Assembly: GCA_026125285.1 (NCBI GenBank)
Contig: JAHCLO010000037.1
Span: 1 to 64,000 of the forward strand
Direction of reading: 5' to 3'
Length of the DNA: 64,000 bases
Source: Verrucomicrobiia bacterium
GTDB lineage: Bacteria > Verrucomicrobiota > Verrucomicrobiia > Limisphaerales > JADLHS01
This document shows, one piece after another, positions 15,818-23,772 of this stretch; within the stretch, counting starts at the first letter, position 1; every line of letters begins with the position of its first letter. The notes under the pieces are model-generated. The model was not told where the DNA came from and made no database searches. It saw only the letters and a program-made list of their open reading frames with translations. A program made the position numbers and the translations under genes.

Positions 15818-17989
15818 ATGCCCGAGCGCGATCATTTCTTCAAGCCGGTCCAGTTCGTGGACCTTGAACAAATGCGCTCCGCCAGTTCAGCAGAATGTCT
15901 GCCCAAGAAGGAGGCGCTGCGCCTGGCGTCCGGGGCAATCGTGGTGGTCATCGGCGGTGGGCCGGCGGGAGCATTCTTCGCGATTCAACTGTTGCAGTTG
16001 GCGGCAAAGTTGGGAAAACAACTCAAGGTGCTGGTCCTCGAGCGTCGGCTTCAGACCGGCCACTCGAAGACAGTCGCCTTGCCGGAGTGTTGGAAGGGTT
16101 GCAATCATTGCGCTGGCGGTATCTCCCCCCGGCTTAACGACGGCCTGCGCGAGTTGGGATTGCCTCTGCCCGAGGGGGTCATCCAGAGCCGGATTCGTAG
16201 TGTCACGATCCAGGGCTACTGGAAAAACATCACGCTCGAAGTGCCGGCGGGGCGGGAGCTGTTCTCCGTTTATCGCGGCTCGCGCCCCAGCCGGCGGCTC
16301 GATCCGGAGCAGAATTTCGATGGATTCTTGTTGGAGGGCGCACGACGAGCCGGCGCTGAAGTGATCGGCGCTGAAGTCAGCAGCGTCACGCGCGCAGCCA
16401 ACGGGAAACCGGTCATCACCTATTGGCGGGCCGAATTCGAGGCGCACGTGGAAGCAGACTTGTTGGTATTCGCCGCGGGCGTGAACGGCAAGCCGGGCCT
16501 GCCGATCCGGGAGAATCCCATGGTGTGGATCATCCGGCAGGTGCTCCCTGAATTCGAGACGCCGCGGTTGCGCCGGGCTTTGATCTTTGAAATGGAACTG
16601 GATGCCAACCAGTCACCGTGGCTCGATGAGGAAATTCATTTCGTGGAGTACGGTTCGAAGGAGTTGCCGCTGGAGATGTGTTCCCTGGTGCCGAAACGGG
16701 GTTTCCTGACCGCAGTCCTTGTCGGACGCAGCGTGGACGGCGCCAGGGAACCGGACACCGCGCGGCGCATCATGCGACAGTTTCTGGAACTGCCCCACAT
16801 CCGGAAGCTGGTGCCGCCCCGGACGCAACTGCGGCTGGCTTGCACTTGCAGTCCGAACATGGTCATCGGTTCAGCGCGGCACGCCATCGGCCCGCGGGTG
16901 GCAATGGTGGGCGATTTGGTGGTCACGCGCCTTTACAAGGACGGCCTGCTGTCCGCGCAGCAAACGGCGGCGGCGCTGGCGGCCACCGCGCTGGAGCGGG
17001 GTGTGGATGAGGAGAGTCTGCGTCGCGGTTATGCTCCGGTGATTGGCCAGTTTCGTCGGGACAATCGGTATGCCGCCCTGGTGTTTCTGATCCATCGGGT
17101 GGTATTCAGTTCCTCGGTGTTGAGCCGCTTTCTCTATCAGGCCGTCATCTCGGAAAGGAAGAACGCCTCGGCCGCACAACGAACTCTCGAGCAAATCCTC
17201 TGGAAAATTGCCAGTGGCGACGACCGCTACGAACAAATCCTGCGTGCCATGATGCGGCCCTCGGTCCTGTGGTCCATCCTCAGCGGGGGTGTGCTGGTGA
17301 CGCTGCGAAACTACGCGGCGGAATTGATGTTTGGCTTGCGCTGGCGCGGGTTGGGACGTTTTACCACGGGGGTGGCGTTGGAACGATTGGAAGCCAAGCG
17401 CGCGGCGTTCGCACACTGGCTGGCGGCGTGTCGGATGCCCGGCCCGTCGAGCTACGAATTCGAGCGGATGTACACGATCCGCATCCGCTCGCCACGGGCT
17501 CGCGTGTTTGCGGCTCTGGGGCGGTTCGGCGAGCCGGATCGCGAGTATTTGCATCCGCGCTGGGTGCAAATCCGCCGCGTGGCCGGCGAGCCGAACGTTG
17601 GCGGCTGCACCATCGAGTATCGCGTGGTGTTGCCGCGGTTTTCCTTCCGGCTTCTGCTGGAACACGTGGTCGTCAATCAACTGGCCGTTTATCGAGTCCA
17701 AAACGGCTTCGCGCGCGGCGGGGTTTTGATCTTCGAACTGGAAACGCCCAAGCCGGACGTGTGCGACCTTTCGATCTATGTGGCCTTCAATTTTCCCCGC
17801 GGTCGCAACTGGCTCACCGGACCGGCGTGGTGGCTGATGCGCCATGCTTTTCCCGCTTTCGTGCATGATGTGATCTGGAATCACTCCCTCTGCCAGTTGA
17901 AGGACTTTGTGGAAGCGCGCCATCAAAACGCGGGCGTGCAATTTCAAGAGCACGAAACCTCGCCAAGCGCGACATCCGTTCCATTGTGA
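15818..17989 (+). CDS. FAD-dependent oxidoreductase (geranylgeranyl-reductase-like) fused to SRPBCC-like domain
   Basis: 723 residues. A Rossmann FAD motif VVVIGGGPAGAFFAIQL has GGGPAG at residues 46-51. A CWKGCNHCAGG cysteine segment and the second FAD motif near GPRVAMVGDLVVTRLYKDGL match the geranylgeranyl reductase/halogenase-like flavoprotein group. Residues ~390-530 are helical with hydrophobic stretches. From ~546 on (YTIRIRSPRARVFAAL, CTIEYRVVLPRF, WNHSLCQLKDFVE) the sequence resembles an SRPBCC ligand-binding domain, an unusual partner. It ends the gene run begun by the cytochrome subunit (116-base gap). Possible roles are quinone or lipid reduction feeding or draining the complex; the substrate is unknown. 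Confidence 0.72.
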   Translation: MPERDHFFKPVQFVDLEQMRSASSAECLPKKEALRLASGAIVVVIGGGPAGAFFAIQLLQLAAKLGKQLKVLVLERRLQTGHSKTVALPECWKGCNHCAGGISPRLNDGLRELGLPLPEGVIQSRIRSVTIQGYWKNITLEVPAGRELFSVYRGSRPSRRLDPEQNFDGFLLEGARRAGAEVIGAEVSSVTRAANGKPVITYWRAEFEAHVEADLLVFAAGVNGKPGLPIRENPMVWIIRQVLPEFETPRLRRALIFEMELDANQSPWLDEEIHFVEYGSKELPLEMCSLVPKRGFLTAVLVGRSVDGAREPDTARRIMRQFLELPHIRKLVPPRTQLRLACTCSPNMVIGSARHAIGPRVAMVGDLVVTRLYKDGLLSAQQTAAALAATALERGVDEESLRRGYAPVIGQFRRDNRYAALVFLIHRVVFSSSVLSRFLYQAVISERKNASAAQRTLEQILWKIASGDDRYEQILRAMMRPSVLWSILSGGVLVTLRNYAAELMFGLRWRGLGRFTTGVALERLEAKRAAFAHWLAACRMPGPSSYEFERMYTIRIRSPRARVFAALGRFGEPDREYLHPRWVQIRRVAGEPNVGGCTIEYRVVLPRFSFRLLLEHVVVNQLAVYRVQNGFARGGVLIFELETPKPDVCDLSIYVAFNFPRGRNWLTGPAWWLMRHAFPAFVHDVIWNHSLCQLKDFVEARHQNAGVQFQEHETSPSATSVPL

Positions 17990-18127
17990 CCTGGCCGCGG
18001 ACGCCAAAAAACGCGCGGCTTTTGACAACCGAGGTGTGGAAATCGCAACCGGGCTGACCTCAAGTTGAACTTCGCGGACGGCTGCGTATCAGCCTGCCCG
18101 AGCGGTTCAACCCGAGCGCGAAACTCT

Positions 18128-19246
18128 ATGGCGCGATACAAAATTGCCTGGCTGCCCGGCGACGGCATCGGCGTCGAAGTCCTCGAAGCCGCGAGGATCG
18201 TCCTCGATAAACTCGCGCTCGACGCGGAATACCTCCCCGGCGACATCGGCTGGGAATTCTGGTGCATGGAAGGCGACGCTTTTCCCGCGCGCACCGTGGA
18301 CCTGCTGAAGAACGTGGACGCCGCCATGTTCGGCGCCATCACGTCCAAGCCGGTCAAGGCCGCCGCCGCCGAGCTTGCTCCCGCGCTTCAGGGCAAGGGC
18401 CTCACGTATCGCTCGCCCATCGTGCGGATGCGGCAGCTCTTCGATCTCTACATCTGCCTGCGCCCATGCAAGGGCTACCCCGGCAACCCGCTCAACTTCA
18501 AACCCGGCATTGACCTCGTCGTTTTCCGCGAGAACACCGAGGACCTCTACGCCGGCGTCGAGTTCGCGCCCGTGCCGCCAGAGTTGGCGGACACGCTGGG
18601 CAAGCTGGCCAAGCCGTTCGCGCCGTTCGCGAAGCTGCCCGCCGATCAATACGCCGTCTCGTGCAAGATCAACACCCGCGCCGGTTCGGAGCGAATCGTG
18701 CGCGCGGCATTCGAGTTCGCGCGGAAGCTCAAGCGGAAGAAAGTCACCGTCATCCACAAGGCGAACGTGGTGCGCGCGACCGACGGCCTGTTCCTCGAAT
18801 GCACCAGGGCCGTGGCCCGGGAGTTCCCGGACATCCCGATGGACGACGCGAACATTGACGCCATGACGATGTGGCTGCTCAAGAACCCGTTCAACTACGA
18901 CGTGCTCGTCGCGCCGAATCTCTACGGCGACGTCATCTCCGACCTGTGCGCGCAAATGGTGGGCGGGCTGGGCTTCGGCTGCTCGGGCAACCTCGGGCAG
19001 AAGCTGGCGGTGTTCGAGCCCACGCACGGCTCCGCGCCGAAATACGCCGGCCAATACAAGGTCAACCCCATCGCAACCATTCTCGCCGCGAAGATGATGC
19101 TCGACTGGCTCGGCGAACCGGGCAAAGGCAGCGCGCTCGAAGGCGCCGTGGCGGCGGTCATCCAGGAAGGCAAGGTCCGCACCTACGACATGGGCGGCAA
19201 GGATTCCACGCTCGACATGGCGAAGGCCATCGCGGCGAAACTGTGA
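18128..19246 (+). CDS. Isocitrate/isopropylmalate dehydrogenase family protein
   Basis: 372 residues from MARYKIAWLPGDGIGVEV. Family landmarks in order: GDGIG; the substrate-binding SPIVRMRQLFDLYICLRP; VVFRENTEDLYAGVE; the lysine/tyrosine segment CKINTRAGSERIVRAAFEFA; KANVVRATDGLF; DAMTMWLLKNPFNYDVLVAPNLYGDVISD; and EPTHGSAPKYAG near the cofactor site. SPIV stands where E. coli isocitrate dehydrogenase has SLNV, and the cofactor loop is not the NADP type, so an NAD-dependent isocitrate or related beta-decarboxylating dehydrogenase is expected; exact substrate is open. The last 30 codons are duplicated at 20379-20472, beyond the RAYT element. A TTG upstream at 18065 is not credible as start. 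Confidence 0.88.
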   Translation: MARYKIAWLPGDGIGVEVLEAARIVLDKLALDAEYLPGDIGWEFWCMEGDAFPARTVDLLKNVDAAMFGAITSKPVKAAAAELAPALQGKGLTYRSPIVRMRQLFDLYICLRPCKGYPGNPLNFKPGIDLVVFRENTEDLYAGVEFAPVPPELADTLGKLAKPFAPFAKLPADQYAVSCKINTRAGSERIVRAAFEFARKLKRKKVTVIHKANVVRATDGLFLECTRAVAREFPDIPMDDANIDAMTMWLLKNPFNYDVLVAPNLYGDVISDLCAQMVGGLGFGCSGNLGQKLAVFEPTHGSAPKYAGQYKVNPIATILAAKMMLDWLGEPGKGSALEGAVAAVIQEGKVRTYDMGGKDSTLDMAKAIAAKL

Positions 19247-19291
19247 GGTTCTAGGAACCATGCCGAATTGCGAAACGGCAACTTTTCGGAG

Positions 19292-19568
19292 CGTAGCGGC
19301 GTCTCGGCAGAGCGCCGCCGACTGAGTACGGAATGAAGACTTCAATCTCAAACGGCTGCCGACAAGATGGCGTCTTTCTCCCGAAATACGCTACGCCCCA
19401 CGCTCGTAGCGGCGTGTCGGCAGACCGCCGCAAACTCCGCTTCTTTGTTGAGAATGTCGGTCCTCTGCCGAGTCGCCGCTACGATACAAGGGCTGGCCCG
19501 TGTCCCTTTACCGCCGCGAACTTCGCCCACCTTTTCGGATTGCGGCTTTCTGCCGAAAGCCGCTACGG
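19292..19568. repeat. Cluster of four CGTAGCGGCG palindromes upstream of the RAYT gene
   Basis: Units at 19292-19319 (CGTAGCGGCGTCTCGGCAGA...), 19405-19431, 19461-19483 (inverted) and 19537-19568 (variant with AAAGCCGCTACGG). They occupy the 329-base gap between the dehydrogenase and the transposase gene. The region holds no other gene. REP sequences characteristically cluster around RAYT genes. Confidence 0.85.
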
Positions 19569-19575
19569 TCGCGCC

Positions 19576-20213
19576 ATGAAACCCGCTCCGCTCACGGAAC
19601 AGCCTGACTGGCATCATCTGCCCCGCCTGGCGCCGGAGTTCTATCGTGGATTCGCCGTAGTTCAGTGGACTGTCACGCTCCAACGCCGCGCCACCGGTTG
19701 GCTCGACGACCGGTTTCATCTTCACTTCCGCGAACTGCTCCTGCACGCCGCCGCGCGCGAGGGACTCTTCTGTCCCGTCTATGTCCTCATGTCATGCCGG
19801 ACCACCTGCATCTCATCTGGATGGGCCTGCGCGTGGACAGCGACCAGCGCAACGCCATGAAATTCCTCCGCAAACATCTGGCCGCCGAACTGACTCTGCG
19901 CTCGCCCACCGGCGTGGAATTCGAGTTGCAGAAACAATCCCACGACAGCGTGTTGCGCGAGCGCGACCGTGTGCGCGGGGCATTCGAGAAATCCTGCTTC
20001 TACGTGCTGGATAATCCCCGCCGGAAAGGACTCGTGGAACATCCCCGCGACTGGCCGCATCTGGGCGCAATCGTGCCCGGCTATCCGTTCCTGCATCCGT
20101 TGGCGGATGACTTCTGGGAAAACTTCTGGAAACTCTACTGCCAGCAGCGAGAACCAACGCCCGTAGCGGCGCCTCGTCAGAGCGCCGCCAATCAAGAAAA
20201 AGATGAGACGTAA
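19576..20213 (+). pseudogene. REP-associated tyrosine transposase (RAYT, Y1/HUH family), frameshifted
   Basis: From MKPAPLTEQPDWHHLPRLAPEFYRG the frame is RAYT-like up to CPVYVLM, then lost. Five bases later in another frame the protein resumes with PDHLHLIWMGL (HUH motif HLH), KFLRKHLAAEL, SCFYVLDNPRRKGLVE (catalytic Tyr region) and YPFLHPLADDFW. At the break the DNA reads CTCATG-TCATG-CCGGAC: removing one TCATG (19787-19796 holds two copies) restores VYVLMPDHLHLIW, exactly the usual family wording. The defect is therefore a 5-bp tandem duplication. The last codons (TPVAAPRQSAAN) are translated from a palindrome. RAYTs are thought to mobilise the palindromes that flank them; eight lie beside this copy. 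Confidence 0.85.
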
Positions 20214-20368
20214 AATGAAACCAACCCCCGCCTGCTCCCCAACAGATAATGGCGGCTTTCTTCCAAAAGCCGCTACGGCCGGTCGTCGTAGCGGCGCGTC
20301 GGCAGACCGCCGCCATTTGAAACCTGAACCACAGTCAATTTGCGGCGCTCTGCCGAGACGCCGCTACG
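20162..20368. repeat. Cluster of four CGTAGCGGCG palindromes downstream of the RAYT gene
   Basis: Units at 20162-20189, 20251-20278 (AAAGCCGCTACGG variant), 20287-20314 and 20342-20368 (inverted). With the four units on the other side they bracket the RAYT gene. The first unit overlaps the end of the transposase frame. Confidence 0.85.
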
Positions 20369-20378
20369 CGGGGCCAGC

Positions 20379-20472
20379 GGTGATCCAGGAAGGCAAGGTC
20401 CGCGCCTACGACATGGGCGGGAATGATTCCACGCTCGACATGGCGAAGGCGATTGCGGAGAAGTTGGGATAG
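20379..20472 (+). pseudogene. Displaced duplicate of the dehydrogenase 3' end
   Basis: GCGGTGATCCAGGAAGGCAA and the following ~75 bases repeat the last 30 codons of the gene ending at 19246 (VIQEGKVR.YDMGG, DSTLDMAKAIA.KL) with only a few changes, and end in their own stop TAG. Homology starts abruptly about 10 bases after the final palindrome. It has no start codon of its own. Confidence 0.88.
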
Positions 20473-20502
20473 CTCCAAGCGGAGTGTGGAAACGTGCTCT
20501 GC

Positions 20503-21780
20503 TCATCGAACCCAACTGGTGAGCCAATGAACCATCGGCGCCACAACGAACAAGCCGGAGAAGGTACCAAGAATCCCGCCCAAAATGGCCATCAACAATC
20601 CGACCACGGCCAGCCCCGGTTGATACGCCGCCGCTACCACTGGGGCGGAAACCGGACCGCCTACATTGGCCTGGCTGGCGGTTGCCGCGAAGAACAACGG
20701 CACGCGAAATCGTTTGGCCGCCAGCAACAACAATCCGCCGTGTGTGAGCATCCAGACCACGCCCATCAGCAGGTAGGTCGGAAATTCGCGGATGGCGTTC
20801 AAGTCGCCCTTCGCGCCAATGCGTGCCAGCACGAGGTACAGCAGCGCGTAGCCGACTTTGGATGCGCCGTAGTCTTCCAGCCGTGCGACCGGGGTCGCGG
20901 AGAGCACCAATCCGAGGAGCGTGACCAGAATAATCATGATGCCATAGTAACCCAGCACGCTGCGCCAAAGCGGGCTTTGGACCTGGGTTTCAAACGCGGT
21001 TTGCGCCTGAGTGCCGAGCCATTTGCATACGAAGGCCAGGCCAAACGCCAGCGCTAGCATGTAAAGTATTTTGCTTGTGGCCGTGGGTCGCGCCTGTGCT
21101 TGCGTAACCGTTGCGACGCGACGATTCACCTCTTCGATGCGGCTGGAATCTGCGCGCAGCCAGCGGTTGACGGCGGTCTGTCGTCCGGCCAGGGCGATCA
21201 AGAGCGCCATCCAAGAGTAGCCGATGCAGACGTCCACAGCGATGATCGCGGCAAAAATCTGACCCTCCGCTTCCGTCTGAGAACTCGCGGTGAGACTTTG
21301 CCAGATGGCGGCCAAGTTCGCCGAACCGCCGGTCCAACTGCCGCTCAGGGCCGCCACTCCTTTCCAGAGCGATTCCAAGTGCGCTGCCGGCAGCAGCCCG
21401 ATTTTGAAGAACGGCAGGATGGCCAGGACGCCCACCGCCGCGCCCAGAACCACTCCGGCGGTGCCGGTCAGCATGACGCCAATCGTCCTCGGCCCCAATC
21501 GCAGTATCTCCGGCAAACTCGCGGAGAGAAAAAGCAGGAGCAAACTGGCGGGCAGAACGTAATCCGTGAGCAGGCTGTAAACCGGAGATTGCTGGGGGAA
21601 GAGACCTAGCGTCGCCAGCAGCATCGGCACGAAGTAGATCCAGAACACCGTGGGCAACACCGCGAATAGCTTTGCCAGCGCCTTGGCCTCCGAAAGCCAG
21701 AAAACCAAAGCGACAATCCCGCACAGCAGCGCAAACAATCCGACGGGTTCGGCTTCCAGAAAATTGCGGAGTTCAGCCAT
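20503..21780 (-). CDS. DUF819 family multi-spanning membrane protein
   Basis: 425 residues from MAELRNFLEAEPVGLFALL at 21780; the frame is open further upstream, but that part encodes a dispersed repeat (PAFQPADTPIGR) and is not credible. About eleven to twelve hydrophobic segments span the length (GLFALLCGIVALVFWL, VFWIYFVPMLLATLGLF, GVMLTGTAGVVLGAAVGVLA, GYYGIMIILVTLLGLVL). The mid-protein GSWTGGSANLAAIW and C-terminal ATASQANVGGPVSAPVVAAAY are DUF819 signatures in corresponding halves, suggesting an internal repeat as in transporters. Substrate unknown. It converges on the RAYT/duplicate region. Confidence 0.85.
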   Translation of the reverse strand: MAELRNFLEAEPVGLFALLCGIVALVFWLSEAKALAKLFAVLPTVFWIYFVPMLLATLGLFPQQSPVYSLLTDYVLPASLLLLFLSASLPEILRLGPRTIGVMLTGTAGVVLGAAVGVLAILPFFKIGLLPAAHLESLWKGVAALSGSWTGGSANLAAIWQSLTASSQTEAEGQIFAAIIAVDVCIGYSWMALLIALAGRQTAVNRWLRADSSRIEEVNRRVATVTQAQARPTATSKILYMLALAFGLAFVCKWLGTQAQTAFETQVQSPLWRSVLGYYGIMIILVTLLGLVLSATPVARLEDYGASKVGYALLYLVLARIGAKGDLNAIREFPTYLLMGVVWMLTHGGLLLLAAKRFRVPLFFAATASQANVGGPVSAPVVAAAYQPGLAVVGLLMAILGGILGTFSGLFVVAPMVHWLTSWVR

Positions 21781-21844
21781 GGACACAGGCGCAGAACGTG
21801 CCATGCCTCGGGGCCAAAGTCGAGACCGTGAACCGCGAGGGGGC

Positions 21845-21899
21845 AACGTCGGTCTTCCAATCGGCGTGTCTGCCGGCTGGAAAGCCGGCGATACAGGGC
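21845..21899. repeat. Dispersed repeat (TTCCAATCGGCG...GGCTGGAAAGCCGGCGATAC family)
   Basis: GTCTTCCAATCGGCGTGTCT and GCCGGCTGGAAAGCCGGCGA form paired hairpins. The same arrangement (TCGCCGGTTTTCCAACCGGC...GACTGGAAAGTCGGCGTTAC) lies at 56572-56623. Confidence 0.75.
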
Positions 21900-21955
21900 T
21901 GCGATTCATGGCAAGCCTCCACGATTCCCGAGTCACGCGTTGCGCCCTTGAACCC

Positions 21956-22030
21956 CGTAGCGACGTCTCGGCAGAGCGCCGCATGCCAAGCGGTGCGAGA
22001 ATGGCGGCGCTCTTCCGAGCCGCCGCTACG
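21956..22030. repeat. CGTAGCGGCG-family inverted palindrome pair
   Basis: CGTAGCGACGTCTCGGCAGA (21956 on) and, inverted, GGCGGCGCTCTTCCGAGCCG ending CGCTACG at 22030. Same family as the RAYT-flanking units, about 1.6 kb away. Confidence 0.8.
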
Positions 22031-22036
22031 ACGGAA

Positions 22037-22538
22037 CGGTTCGTGGAAACATCAACTTGATGGGCGGGCCGGGAAACCAGTCCGTTTCCTGGCAGTCGTG
22101 GAATTTGGATCAGCGTCGGCGCATTGCCCTATGGCCCAAAAAAAAGCAATGAATTGCCAAAAACGGTGAAGCAGATGCACGGTGTGACCGCTACTTTTTT
22201 CCGCAGGATGACGCAGCGCCGGGCTGGGTAACGTCGTCCGGGCTGTGGACCGGTCAGCAGTCTTGCCGGGTCGCTGTAGCGCGGGCGCGTTAATGGGCAT
22301 GATGGCCCGGGAGCGTTTTCTGGAATCGGCGGTGGCGGACACGAGGTCCGCCCCGCACCCGCAACGGCATCACAACTGGTCGCCGGCACTGCGCGCCTTT
22401 CAGGCGGCGCACCCGGACAGGATGAGATGACTTTGAAACGCGAACCCGCCAACACGCGCGCCACGCCCCGGCCTGACTGGTCGGCGCAGCGCACGTGGCG
22501 CGGGTATCTTGTACCGCGCCCCTGCTCTCACCTCCGCC
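22037..22538. other. Gene-free region upstream of the AcuC-like gene
   Basis: About 500 bases with no convincing reading frame. It contains a run of T after CGGTGTGACCGCTACTTTTTT near 22180-22200 and a hairpin GGCGGAC-ACGAG-GTCCGCC near 22333. The promoter of the acuC-acs operon should lie in its right half, but I see no clear -35/-10 pair. Confidence 0.4.
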
Positions 22539-23717
22539 ATGAGTGACCGTAAACTGGCCTTCATTTATTCCCCGGAAATTGAGCTGTTAAGCTACCCGCC
22601 GGATTGTCCCTTCAAGACCCAGCGCGCCGGCCTCACCCGGCAGCGATTGAATTCCCTGGGCCTGCTCGACGGCGTGCAACAAGTGGAAGCGGCGGCCCGC
22701 CCGGCAACCTTGAATGAACTCCAGGCATGGCACACTCCCGTCTATCTCGATGAACTCCAGCGCGCAGCGGCGGGTGATCTGACTGTCACCGGCTTGAAGA
22801 TGGGCCTCGGGGGACCGGACACGCCGGTGTTCAAGGACCTTTTCACCTACGGATCGTGGGCTTGCGGCGCGGGATTGAATGCGGCGGAGCTATTGATAGC
22901 TGGCGAGGCGAACATCGCGTTCAATCTGCTCGGCGGTTTCCATCACGCCATGGCGCAGCGCGCGGCGGGCTTTTGTTACCTCAATGATGTGGCGCTCGCT
23001 TGCATGAAACTGGCCGACGCTGGCAAACTGGTCGCCTATCTGGACGTGGACGCGCATCACGGTGATGGCGTGCAAGAGGCGTTTTATCGGCGCAACGACG
23101 TGCTTACGATCTCCATGCACGAAAGCGGCAAGACGTTGTTTCCGTGGGGCGGCTTCGAGAATGAAATCGGCGAAGGACCAGGTCGCGGTTACAATGTGAA
23201 CGTGCCGTTGCCGGCAGAGACGCACGACGAAGCGTTCCTCCTGGCGTTTGACCGCGTGGTGCTGCCAGTGCTGGGCGCGTACGAACCGGACGTTGTCGTG
23301 TTGGAACTGGGCATGGACACGCTGGCCGGCGACCCACTTACGCACTTGTGCCTGACGAACAACGCGCTCGTGGATTTGATCCAGGAACTACTCAAGCTGA
23401 AAGTCCCGATCCTGGTGGCCGGCGGCGGCGGTTACAACGTCGAGCACACGGTGCGCGGCTGGACCTTGGCGTGGCGCACGTTCGCCGGACAGGGCGACGA
23501 CGACGTTTTTAGCCTCGGCTTGGGCGGTGTGATGCTGGGCAGTACGGAGTGGGCCGGCGGTTTGCGTGATCCGGTCCGCTACATCGGCGCGGAGCAGCGC
23601 GCGGCCGTGACGGCGGAGGTGGAGGCCGTGATCCAGCGTGTCGCCCAACATGTTTTTCCCTATCACGGACTGACGCCGCCGGCAGATTTACGTCCGTCCG
23701 GCGTCAATGGCGGTTGA
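22539..23717 (+). CDS. acuC: Histone deacetylase family protein (AcuC-like)
   Basis: 392 residues from MSDRKLAFIYSPEIELLSYP. The arginase/HDAC fold motifs are present: GGFHHAMAQRAAGFCYLNDVA, the zinc site YLDVDAHHGDGVQEAF, second metal ligand in LGMDTLAGDPLTHL, and the catalytic-loop GGGGYNVEHTVRGW. Length matches AcuC. It precedes acs by 55 bases on the same strand; in Bacillus subtilis AcuC deacetylates and reactivates acetyl-CoA synthetase, so the pairing strongly supports that role here. Polyamine deacetylase (AphA-like) activity is the alternative but lacks contextual support. Confidence 0.88.
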   Translation: MSDRKLAFIYSPEIELLSYPPDCPFKTQRAGLTRQRLNSLGLLDGVQQVEAAARPATLNELQAWHTPVYLDELQRAAAGDLTVTGLKMGLGGPDTPVFKDLFTYGSWACGAGLNAAELLIAGEANIAFNLLGGFHHAMAQRAAGFCYLNDVALACMKLADAGKLVAYLDVDAHHGDGVQEAFYRRNDVLTISMHESGKTLFPWGGFENEIGEGPGRGYNVNVPLPAETHDEAFLLAFDRVVLPVLGAYEPDVVVLELGMDTLAGDPLTHLCLTNNALVDLIQELLKLKVPILVAGGGGYNVEHTVRGWTLAWRTFAGQGDDDVFSLGLGGVMLGSTEWAGGLRDPVRYIGAEQRAAVTAEVEAVIQRVAQHVFPYHGLTPPADLRPSGVNGG

Positions 23718-23772
23718 CATGACCGCTGATTCTGTAACATAAGCAAACACAAACCCAGACACACAAAAGTAT

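Noticed and set aside
16871..18028. A 385-codon minus-strand frame opposite the FAD oxidoreductase
   Set aside because: Shadow frame; the plus strand carries FAD-binding motifs and continuous domain structure.
18107..19351. A 414-codon minus-strand frame opposite the dehydrogenase
   Set aside because: Arg/Glu/Val-rich shadow of a well-identified gene.
19292..20368. CRISPR array at the RAYT locus
   Set aside because: Repeats are palindromic, irregularly spaced, in both orientations and surround a transposase; there are no equal-length spacers and no cas genes.
20503..21984. Longer start for the DUF819 gene near 21984
   Set aside because: The extra 68 codons translate two dispersed repeats; the ATG at 21780 begins directly before the first membrane helix.
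22170..22330. A riboswitch or tRNA upstream of the AcuC-like gene
   Set aside because: The region has hairpins, but I could not match any known riboswitch core, and no cloverleaf or T-loop motif is present.
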